This document shows, piece by piece, positions 9,245-16,457 of a DNA stretch of 64,000 nucleotides. The stretch lies in contig CAZRCW010000001.1 of assembly GCA_964598725.1 (NCBI GenBank), positions 620,001-684,000 of the forward strand, written 5' to 3'. The DNA is from JAGOTP01 sp964598725 (lineage in GTDB: Bacteria; Patescibacteriota; Patescibacteriia; 2-12-FULL-60-25). Position 1 is the first letter of the stretch. The number at the start of each line of letters is the position of its first letter. Below the pieces are notes generated by a model. It was not told where the DNA came from. It saw only the letters and a list, made by a program, of their open reading frames with translations, and did no database searches. Made by a program: the position numbers and the translations under genes.

Positions 9245-10873
9245 ATGGACACCGTCGAATGGAATCACGGCTATCAGCATTGCCCGAAGATCGTTCAAGA
9301 TTACTTCCTTCAACCCCTGTCGGGTGAGAATGAAGATAAGGCCCAAGAACTCTTGGCCTTGGATAACGATGCTTGGGACCGTGTGTCTGATCCGGCCTGG
9401 GTCTTGATCTTCGACGGGATGAACAAGCAGGAATTTCGTGAAGAAGTGAAAAAGGTTGCGGGTGAGCACAACCCGGACGAAGTCGAACGTGTCTTGCTGC
9501 AGTACATCGTCTATCCGGTGGCTGACCTTGTGGTGTGGGATGTTGAAGCGCGACTTCAAGAACTGGGTGTATCGTCTTCACAATTGCAGTCGATGTTCCG
9601 TATCTCGCTTCGTCCAATCTCGTATACGGTTGCCGCTCGCCGCGTGGCAGCTAATGCGAAGCTCAGCGTTTTGACCGAGGATACGGCACGTCGTCTGCGC
9701 GAGATTTTGGTGTCCTACATGAAGGATGTGCGTACGTTGGACCAGGTCAAAGTCGCACTCCAACAAACGCAGGCAGAAGGGGGCGTCGAATTCTCGGAAG
9801 AGCAAGCGAACCGGTATGCCGAAGAGCTCGAGAAGCTCCAGATTGCGGTTCAGATTATGTCGGAGCAGGAGTTCGATACCTGGTATGAGAACTTCCAGCG
9901 CGAGGAAAATATCAGATTATTAGATCAACCCGGGCCGAACCAGCGACCAAAGGTTGCTGCGGCAACGGATGCGAACGGTGAAGTTCTGCCGGTCGTGCGC
10001 ACGACGGCGAATGGGGAAGACTATGATGAATTGCTCGAAGCGGCGGTCGAAGAGACGGTGAAGAGATTGTCTGTCGCGGGTCTCGATGAGTATTTGCTCA
10101 AACGTCTGCGGAACATCATCTCAACCCGCTTACGCGACGTACGGAACTCCCTTCAGGTCAAAGAAGTCTTAGTCCGCGATTCAAAGGTGGGAGGGCTTGA
10201 TCGTCATCCTGAAGAGGCAGATGCGATGGTGCTTGTGATCGAAAAGGCCTACGCCCTCCACAAAGAAGAGTTGGCTACCGCAGAACAGCGTCGGATTGAA
10301 AGTATGAAGCGTGCCCAAGATGAAAAGCGTGAGGTGCGGCGTAAAGAAGAGAGCGAAGCGCATGCGGATTGGTATCGCCAGAAGGTGCAGGACGCGAACC
10401 CGTGGGCCGCTGCGATCGAGGCGCAGAAAGCCGGACAGCCAGCGCCGGGGCAGGTGAGTTGGTCACCAGCCGGCCAGCAAGCGGTGGCATCACCCAACGT
10501 TGATCCGTCAGCCCGTCCACCGATTGATTCAATTCGTCCGCCGACTCGGCTCATGAGCCTAGGCAATGAACTTGGTTCGATCACCTTGGCCGACTTCCGT
10601 CGCATCGCTCAATCGCCAGAAGAGGCGATGGAGCGCTTGTGGCAGAAGCTTGAGACCTTGAAGCAGGAGTCCTACGAGAAGTTGCAAGAAGGGGCACAAG
10701 CCTGGCGTCAGTCACCGCTCCAGCAGCAGTATTTGCAGCTGGTGGCACAAAGCTTCACTTCGGGCCGCCCGGTCGCCGAGATTGCGAGTGAGCTGCATGA
10801 GAAAGATCCAAACCAGCCGACCCCGCAAGAGATCGGGGCGATCTTGCTTCTGAATAACCGCTTGAACGTCTAA
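9245..10873 (+). CDS. Unknown soluble helical protein of the VirB-like operon, with an internal repeat
   Basis: A 542-residue protein without signal peptide or membrane segments that I do not recognise. Its first ~100 residues are acidic, with HCPKIVQDYF and DGMNKQEFREEVKK. Two stretches resemble each other (about 140-200 and 278-340): each has RLRxI, then DVRxxxQVK, an aliphatic patch, GG, and a run of Glu/Ala. A Gln/Ala/Pro-rich linker (about 395-440) separates them from a final helical region. It lies 17 bp after the VirB6-like gene and 4 bp before the PrgI gene, so it is almost certainly co-transcribed. It is probably a cytoplasmic partner of the secretion machine, by location only. Confidence 0.8.
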   Translation: MDTVEWNHGYQHCPKIVQDYFLQPLSGENEDKAQELLALDNDAWDRVSDPAWVLIFDGMNKQEFREEVKKVAGEHNPDEVERVLLQYIVYPVADLVVWDVEARLQELGVSSSQLQSMFRISLRPISYTVAARRVAANAKLSVLTEDTARRLREILVSYMKDVRTLDQVKVALQQTQAEGGVEFSEEQANRYAEELEKLQIAVQIMSEQEFDTWYENFQREENIRLLDQPGPNQRPKVAAATDANGEVLPVVRTTANGEDYDELLEAAVEETVKRLSVAGLDEYLLKRLRNIISTRLRDVRNSLQVKEVLVRDSKVGGLDRHPEEADAMVLVIEKAYALHKEELATAEQRRIESMKRAQDEKREVRRKEESEAHADWYRQKVQDANPWAAAIEAQKAGQPAPGQVSWSPAGQQAVASPNVDPSARPPIDSIRPPTRLMSLGNELGSITLADFRRIAQSPEEAMERLWQKLETLKQESYEKLQEGAQAWRQSPLQQQYLQLVAQSFTSGRPVAEIASELHEKDPNQPTPQEIGAILLLNNRLNV

Positions 10874-10877
10874 GCCT

Positions 10878-11330
10878 ATGCCCGAAAAGTACATGGTGCC
10901 GCAGTTCATCGATAACGAAGATAAGATTCTCGGACCGATCACGGTGCGTCAGTTCTTGATTATGTTGGGCGCGGTGGCTGCGTTGTTCATCGCCTACAAG
11001 CTATCGCCATCTACCTTGATCTTCGTCTTGATCGCGTTGTTGATTATTGTTGTCGCCGGTACCTTCGGCTTCGTGAAAATTCAGAGTCAGCCGTTTCATT
11101 TGTTTTTCTTGAACTTCCTAGCTTCGCAGCTTCGTCCGTCGCTCCGTGTGTGGGACAAAGAGTTGAACGAGGCGCAGCTCCGTGCCTTCATCGAGTTAGG
11201 CAAGGTGACCGTCGCGGAAGTTGATCCGAATCAAGGCAAACGACGTCCTACCTCGTCGCGTTTGCGTGATCTGACTCTGGTCGTAAACACGGGAGGAGTG
11301 TATAAACCAGATGACGATCCGTCCTTTTGA
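10878..11330 (+). CDS. PrgI family protein
   Basis: A 150-residue protein with the PrgI-family pattern: VPQFIDNEDKILGPITVRQF directly before two closely spaced membrane segments (about residues 29-46 and 49-67), then a soluble tail. PrgI-like proteins of Gram-positive and CPR bacteria are small membrane parts encoded just ahead of VirB4 ATPases, comparable to VirB3. That order is seen here. The ATG at 10878 follows the previous stop by 4 bp. There is no Shine-Dalgarno sequence. The next gene's ATG lies 8 nt after its stop. Confidence 0.88.
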   Translation: MPEKYMVPQFIDNEDKILGPITVRQFLIMLGAVAALFIAYKLSPSTLIFVLIALLIIVVAGTFGFVKIQSQPFHLFFLNFLASQLRPSLRVWDKELNEAQLRAFIELGKVTVAEVDPNQGKRRPTSSRLRDLTLVVNTGGVYKPDDDPSF

Positions 11331-11338
11331 ACCTTCGT

Positions 11339-12007
11339 ATGGCCAAATCTATTTCTAAACCTGGAGTTCCCACCCAACGCTTTTTAGATATTGCGGAAGT
11401 CCGCGAGGACGTCATCATTTTGAAGGACGGAACGATTCGTGCCGTCTTGTTGGTTTCGAGTATCAACTTCGCTTTGAAGTCGGTCGATGAACAGCAGGCG
11501 ATCGTTCAGGCCTACATGCAGTTCGTGAACAGTATCGATTTCCCGATCCAGATCGTGATTCAGTCGCGTCGAATGAATATCGATCCGTATATTCGTCAGC
11601 TGAACGACCAAGAAAAAAAGATCAGCAACGATTTGCTCAAGCGCCAGATCCGCGACTACCGTGACTTCGTGCGTCAACTCGTGAATTTGGGCGACATCAT
11701 GCAGAAGCGGTTCTATATCGTCATCCCACTCAACCCAGCCACGGTGCAGACCAAAGGCTTCTGGCAACGGTTGCAGGAAATCTTCTCGCCAACCATCGCG
11801 ATGAAGTTCGCCGAAGATCGCTTCAAGAAACAGAAGTTCGATTTGGACCTGCGCGTGAACCAAGTTGCAGGAGGACTGAGCTCCATGTCGCTCAGTGCCG
11901 TCCAGTTGGATACGCAGAGTTTGATCGAGCTGTTCTACAACGTGTACAACCCGGATTTGTACGAAGCGCAGCCGTTGGTAGACATCGATCGGCTCCAGGT
12001 CGACTAA
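11339..12007 (+). CDS. TraC-like N-terminal component of VirB4
   Basis: A 222-residue protein, read from the ATG at 11339. It resembles the N-terminal domain of TraC/VirB4 secretion ATPases: a PTQRFLDIAEVREDVIILKDG start, strand-rich LLVSSINFALKS, then a helical region with PATVQTKGFWQRL. It has no Walker motifs; these are on the separate protein encoded at 13218. CPR loci commonly encode the TraC-like part and the ATPase part separately, and both proteins have natural-looking ends, so I do not read this as a broken gene. What is odd is that a GC-rich cassette with its own promoter (12.04-13.09 kb) lies between the two halves. Confidence 0.85.
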   Translation: MAKSISKPGVPTQRFLDIAEVREDVIILKDGTIRAVLLVSSINFALKSVDEQQAIVQAYMQFVNSIDFPIQIVIQSRRMNIDPYIRQLNDQEKKISNDLLKRQIRDYRDFVRQLVNLGDIMQKRFYIVIPLNPATVQTKGFWQRLQEIFSPTIAMKFAEDRFKKQKFDLDLRVNQVAGGLSSMSLSAVQLDTQSLIELFYNVYNPDLYEAQPLVDIDRLQVD

Positions 12008-12040
12008 AAACGTTAAAAATAGCTAAAACAAGCCAAAAGA

Positions 12041-12069
12041 TTGACAAAAACGCTGAAATAACGTATAGT
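12041..12069 (+). promoter_or_regulatory. Near-consensus sigma70 promoter of GC-rich cassette 1
   Basis: TTGACA at 12041-12046 and TATAGT at 12064-12069 are separated by exactly 17 bp. It is the best -35/-10 pair in the window. It lies 34 bp after the TraC-like gene's stop in an A-rich stretch and would give the next gene a leader of at least 60 nt. Confidence 0.8.
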
Positions 12070-12244
12070 TCAGCGTTCTTTTCAATTGGAACGCAACTGA
12101 TTTCGTGTCCCTCGACTGAGTTTAGAGAGAAGCTGTTTGTCTCTACACCCAGCCGAGCGGACGCGTCGTCAAACGTACTCAACCCTAGACCGACTCGGGC
12201 TGTCCAAAGCAATGCCACGTGATTTGCCTCCCACTCGTCCGTCC

Positions 12245-13087
12245 ATGTCCGCCACATCAACGGCGGATAACACCCACAAGGGCGACGCCGCACTCCGGCA
12301 GGGGAACCGTTCGCGCTTCGATCGCGCGAACGGCTTGTCACTTGTCGCGTCACTGTTCTTCGGAGCGCTCGTCGGGCTCGGCATCACCGCGTGGCTCGAA
12401 CATGACGCGCACGACTTCCCGCTCATCCTCTGGGCGCTGATCAGCGCGATTGTCTGGATGTCCTTCTTCTCGATCCTCGTCCGGATGAACGGACTCGAGG
12501 CGATCGACAAGGGGATGACAGATCTCACCGGCGTCGGCGTGGACCACGCGAACCGCGTGGAGGAGCTCCAGCGTGAGCTCAAGACCTGCAAGGCGGAGCG
12601 CGATGAGGCACAGGCCCAGGCGCTCTCGGAGAGCTGCTTCACGCGGCCGCAGAACCTGGACGGAGGGACCTACTCGCTCGGCACCAACCGCGCTCAGTAC
12701 AACCTCACCATCTTCCGGGTCGTGGACGGCGCGCTCCGCGACGGGACGATCGTCCAGATCAACCCGCCGGAGCGTGGCAACCACCTCAGGCTCGGGCTGG
12801 TCGATGGCCTCAGCTTCACCTACCAGGTGCCGACGCGCGACGCGACCGGCATCAAGTTCTCCCTCCCGGCACCCGCCGGCAGGACGCCTGACTCGGTGCG
12901 CTTCGAGCACTCGCTGCCCGACGGCGAGACCTTCCTGCTGGGCGACCGGCTCGTAGTCGTCGACTACGATGTGCTCAGTGCCGGCAGCAACCTGCACGCG
13001 GCCAAGGTCCGGGGGACCGTCTGGTACGAAGAGCTGATGAGCCGCACCCGCCTGAGCAAGGGGATCACCAGCTCCAGTCAGTCGTGA
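12245..13087 (+). CDS. Orphan membrane-anchored protein in GC-rich cassette
   Basis: Not recognised. From the ATG at 12245 it has 280 residues; in-frame ATG 12212 and TTG 12137 (preceded by AGAGAG) are alternative starts. It has a short charged N-terminus, two adjacent membrane segments (about 27-46 and 51-70), a coiled-coil-like stretch (about 90-125, with VEELQRELKTCKAERDEAQAQ-type heptads), and a C-terminal beta-rich domain (about 135-265). Codons are strongly GC-ending (CTC, GTC, GGC, GCG), unlike the flanking VirB4 genes. It has its own consensus promoter. It sits between the TraC-like and ATPase parts of VirB4, so it looks like a later insertion. Its function is unknown; a membrane-tethered accessory or immunity-type role is only speculation. 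Confidence 0.75.
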   Translation: MSATSTADNTHKGDAALRQGNRSRFDRANGLSLVASLFFGALVGLGITAWLEHDAHDFPLILWALISAIVWMSFFSILVRMNGLEAIDKGMTDLTGVGVDHANRVEELQRELKTCKAERDEAQAQALSESCFTRPQNLDGGTYSLGTNRAQYNLTIFRVVDGALRDGTIVQINPPERGNHLRLGLVDGLSFTYQVPTRDATGIKFSLPAPAGRTPDSVRFEHSLPDGETFLLGDRLVVVDYDVLSAGSNLHAAKVRGTVWYEELMSRTRLSKGITSSSQS

Positions 13088-13194
13088 CCATTCCCAGGGC
13101 GGCGTTCCACAACCGAAGACTTCACTTCCGCCGCCTACGAGACGCGCTGCCTACTAAGGCAACCACCTCGTCGGCGGCGTTCTCGTATCCGGTA

Positions 13195-13203
13195 TGGTAT
13201 ACT
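13195..13203 (+). promoter_or_regulatory. Extended -10 promoter of the VirB4 ATPase gene
   Basis: TGG-TATACT ends 14 nt before the ATG at 13218, leaving a leader of about 7 nt. It would restart transcription after the inserted cassette. The same TGG-TATACT word occurs before the genes at 45624 and 46270 (minus strand). Confidence 0.6.
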
Positions 13204-13217
13204 TTTGAACGTCACCT

Positions 13218-15116
13218 ATGTCCTTTGAAACCGAGTCGCCGAAGGCACCCAACCCGGCCTTGTCCCTTGAGAAACCGAAGCTGCAGAAAGGTCCTTCCAA
13301 AGAGGAATTGAAGCAGAAACAAGCCGAAGAACAGGCTGCGCTTGAAGATGAGCGCTTGTATCGCAGAGGGGCGGCGGTCGTAAAGGATTTGATCGCGCCT
13401 GCGTCGCTCAAAGTTGAACCATCCTTCGTGCGATTAGGGGATATCTTCTGCCGTACGTTGTTCGTCGTGACCTATCCGCGTTACGTGTCGGTCGGCTGGG
13501 CTTCGCCGGTTATCAACTTGGGGGCGCAGCTCGATATCTCGATGTTTTTCTATCCGATTAAGTCGGACGTGATTTTGAAACAGCTCAAACGTAAAGTGGG
13601 TATTTTAGAAGCCCAGATCATTTCGGACGGCGAAACCGGCAAGCCACGCGACCCGATCGCTGAAACAGCTCTCCGCGACGTTGAGCAGTTGCGAGATGAC
13701 CTGACACAAGGGATCGAGCACTTCTTCCAGTTCGCGTTTTATTGCACGTTCTATTCCAAAGATAAGGATGAGCTTGAGCGCGTCACGAGCCAGGTCGAAG
13801 GAACGTTTGCCTCAGCGCTGATCTATACGCGTCGTGCTTATTTCCAGTCGGAACAAGGTTTCAACTCGACGATGCCGCTGTGTAACGACGAGCTCCAGAT
13901 TACATTCAACATGAGCACGTCGCCACTGGCCTCGTCCTTCCCGTTTACCTCGGCCGAACTCTCGAGTGACAATGGCATTCTTTACGGTATCAACCGCCAC
14001 AACAACTCGTTGATTCTGTTCGACCGCTTCTCGCTCCAAAACGCGAACGCGGTTATTTTCGCGACCTCTGGTGCCGGAAAATCGTATGCGGTGAAGCTCG
14101 AAATCGTTCGTTCGATGATGTTGGGCGTCGACGTCATCGTCATCGACCCGGAAATGGAATACAAGCATTTATCCGATGCAGTCGGGGGAACCTACATCAA
14201 TATTTCGCTGGCCTCACGTTCCAAGATTAATCCGTTCGATCTCCCGCGTCCGAGCGGCGAAGCGGTCTCCGCCGAAGATATCATCCGCAGCGCCGTTATC
14301 ACGATCAAAGGCTTGTTGCGCCTGATGTTGGGGAAGCTCACCCCGCAAGAGGATTCGATTCTCGACCGTGCCTTGCTCGAAACCTACGCCAAGAAAGACA
14401 TCGTTCCTGGGGCAGACCTCACGAAGGTCGAGCCACCAGTCATGCAAGACTTCCAGGATATTTTGGAAGGGATGGAGGGCACGACCGACTTGGTGGTAAA
14501 GCTGCGTAAGTTCACCGAGGGTACCTTCTCGGGTCTCTTGAACTCGCCAACGACCGTCCAGATGAACAACCAGCTCGTGACCTTCTCGGTGCGCGACTTG
14601 GAGGATGAACTTCGTCCGATGGCGATCTATACCATCGTAAACTATATCTGGAACGTGGTTCGCTCGGAACGGAAGAAGCGCATTCTCGTGATCGATGAGG
14701 CTTGGTGGCTGATGCAATCGGAAGACTCGGCTAAGTTCGTCTTTGCCTTGGTCAAACGCTGTCGTAAGTATTACTTAGGCATCACGACGATCACCCAAGA
14801 CGTGAACGACTTCTTAACGTCTCAATACGGACAGGCGATCGTGACGAATAGCTCGATGCAGCTCCTCATGAAGCAATCGCCAGCCGCGATCGATTTGGTG
14901 GCGCGTACCTTCTTGCTGACACAGTCGGAGAAGTATCTGTTGCTCGAGTCGGGAGTGGGGGAAGGTATCTTCTTCGCCGGATCAAAGCACGCAGCTATTC
15001 AGATCGTTGCGTCGTATACAGAAGATCAGATCGTGACGACGAATCCAGAGCAATTGCTCAAGATCGAGCAGGCCAAAAAAGACTTCGCCGAAGCAACCCA
15101 AGGCCAGAGCCAATAA
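13218..15116 (+). CDS. VirB4-family secretion ATPase
   Basis: Hexameric ATPase that powers type IV secretion or pilus assembly from the inner face of the membrane. The 632-residue protein has a charged N-terminal extension (1-50), a VirB4 middle region, Walker A TSGAGKS (Lys288), IDPEMEY shortly after, and Walker B ILVIDEAWWLM (Asp493-Glu494). The later TTITQDVNDFL stretch is also typical of VirB4/TraC. It works with the TraC-like N-part encoded at 11339. Downstream, at 15 bp, is a membrane-anchored VirB8-like protein. No Shine-Dalgarno sequence precedes the ATG. Confidence 0.93.
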   Translation: MSFETESPKAPNPALSLEKPKLQKGPSKEELKQKQAEEQAALEDERLYRRGAAVVKDLIAPASLKVEPSFVRLGDIFCRTLFVVTYPRYVSVGWASPVINLGAQLDISMFFYPIKSDVILKQLKRKVGILEAQIISDGETGKPRDPIAETALRDVEQLRDDLTQGIEHFFQFAFYCTFYSKDKDELERVTSQVEGTFASALIYTRRAYFQSEQGFNSTMPLCNDELQITFNMSTSPLASSFPFTSAELSSDNGILYGINRHNNSLILFDRFSLQNANAVIFATSGAGKSYAVKLEIVRSMMLGVDVIVIDPEMEYKHLSDAVGGTYINISLASRSKINPFDLPRPSGEAVSAEDIIRSAVITIKGLLRLMLGKLTPQEDSILDRALLETYAKKDIVPGADLTKVEPPVMQDFQDILEGMEGTTDLVVKLRKFTEGTFSGLLNSPTTVQMNNQLVTFSVRDLEDELRPMAIYTIVNYIWNVVRSERKKRILVIDEAWWLMQSEDSAKFVFALVKRCRKYYLGITTITQDVNDFLTSQYGQAIVTNSSMQLLMKQSPAAIDLVARTFLLTQSEKYLLLESGVGEGIFFAGSKHAAIQIVASYTEDQIVTTNPEQLLKIEQAKKDFAEATQGQSQ

Positions 15117-15131
15117 TATTACTTTACTATT

Positions 15132-15743
15132 ATGCAACGTCGTACTCAAGCCTTTCTCCTCATTGCGTTCGGTGTTTTGGTGATCGTCGGTGTTATCTTG
15201 TGGTTGCTCCAGTCTTGGCGCGCGGCGAACCCGTCGGTGACCCAGCCGCCGGCCTATCCGGATGGCCAGGTTCAGACGGAGCCTCTACCCGTTGAGCCTG
15301 CGCCAGTCGCACCAGCGCCGGTTGATCCAGGCGTCGTTGAGTCACGCCGGTTGGAAGACAAGCTTCGTCGGATGGCTCAGGACTTTGCCTCACGGGCGGG
15401 GACCTATTCCAACTCGGATGATTTTGCCGCCTTGCGCGACGCCGGTTTGGAAGCGACGCCAAGCGTGCGTGCCTTCTTCGCGAACGAGCAGAAACGTCTA
15501 CGTGAAACCTACGCCCTTCGGTCGGGCATCTGGGGGCAGACCGCTTACGGCCTCGCTTCGAAAATCACCTCTCCAACCCCAATTGGCAATCAGATAGAGG
15601 TAATAGTTCAGGTTCAAACACAGATCATCACAGAATCCGGCAGCACCGCACCGGCGAAAAGCTATCGTCAGGCGAATATCACGTTACAAAAATCTGGCAC
15701 GAATTGGCTCGTGTCACGCATCGATTGGGCCGAGGACCTCTAG
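15132..15743 (+). CDS. Membrane-anchored protein of the VirB-like operon (VirB8/TcpC-like layout)
   Basis: A 203-residue protein. One N-terminal membrane segment (about 8-27) is followed by a Pro/Ala/Val-rich linker (about 35-68) and a C-terminal alpha+beta domain (about 70-203) ending in TNWLVSRIDWAEDL. Small single-pass proteins with an NTF2-like outer domain (VirB8, TcpC) occupy this place in secretion operons, and the closing strand pattern fits such a fold. No family signature is strong enough for a firm name. It lies 15 bp after the ATPase gene and 12 bp before comF, on the same strand. Confidence 0.75.
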   Translation: MQRRTQAFLLIAFGVLVIVGVILWLLQSWRAANPSVTQPPAYPDGQVQTEPLPVEPAPVAPAPVDPGVVESRRLEDKLRRMAQDFASRAGTYSNSDDFAALRDAGLEATPSVRAFFANEQKRLRETYALRSGIWGQTAYGLASKITSPTPIGNQIEVIVQVQTQIITESGSTAPAKSYRQANITLQKSGTNWLVSRIDWAEDL

Positions 15744-15755
15744 GCTACGGCTGCT

Positions 15756-16445
15756 ATGAGCGTCTCGGTTGCTTCGAAACAGATCGTCAACGTCCTGCTC
15801 GACGGGATTTTTCCACCGCTGTGTATTGGCTGTTCCAAGCCCGGCGAGTGGCTGTGCTCCGCCTGTTTGGAAACCGTTCCGTTGATCGGCCAGATTCCCG
15901 CACCCGAAGATAGTCCGCTATCAACCCTGGTCGCCGTTTCTTCGTATCAGCATCCGATCATTGGGGGCTTGATTCGTTCGTTTAAATATCAGCGAGCCCT
16001 TTGTTTAGAGGAAGAGGCATTGGGTGAGGTCTTGATCCGTTTCCGTGATGAGCTCGATGTGCGTGCCGCCTTTATTCCGAAGCCAACCCTGATCGTGCCG
16101 TTGCCGATGGATGCTGATCGTGAACGGACGCGTGGTTTGGACCATGCCTTGCGGTTAGCGAAATTGATTCAAGTCATCTTTTTTCCGAAGGTGCCGGTCG
16201 CTCAGGCGCTTACCCGAACACGCGCCAGCGAGACCAATGCCAGCTTAAAGAATGCAGCTGCTCGTGCGGCCAACATGAAAGATTTGTTCGCCTGTCAGAG
16301 AAGCGTTTCGGGAGAAGAAGTCTTGCTGGTAGATGATGTCTTTACGACCGGGGCTACGATGCTTGAAGCCGCCAAGGTGCTGCACGGGAAAGGGGTAGCC
16401 TCGACACAAGGGTTTGTCTTTGCGGAGAGTAAGGTGATTGCCTAA
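15756..16445 (+). CDS. comF: ComF family phosphoribosyltransferase-like protein
   Basis: ComF proteins assist natural DNA uptake, probably at the inner face of the membrane. The 229-residue product has the expected N-terminal zinc site (CIGCS and CSAC, about residues 23-39) and the C-terminal PRPP-binding signature VLLVDDVFTTGATM. Length is normal. It is the last gene of the VirB-like operon here, which, with dprA near 1-2 kb, suggests that the membrane machine or its transcript is linked to DNA uptake. That link is an inference from position. Confidence 0.93.
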   Translation: MSVSVASKQIVNVLLDGIFPPLCIGCSKPGEWLCSACLETVPLIGQIPAPEDSPLSTLVAVSSYQHPIIGGLIRSFKYQRALCLEEEALGEVLIRFRDELDVRAAFIPKPTLIVPLPMDADRERTRGLDHALRLAKLIQVIFFPKVPVAQALTRTRASETNASLKNAAARAANMKDLFACQRSVSGEEVLLVDDVFTTGATMLEAAKVLHGKGVASTQGFVFAESKVIA

Positions 16446-16457
16446 TATTTAAATACT

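Noticed and set aside
11327..15116. VirB4 as a pseudogene split by an insertion
   Set aside because: The N-part ends naturally and the ATPase part has its own start and promoter. Separate TraC-like and ATPase genes are usual in CPR loci, so the split is probably native and only the cassette between them is an addition.
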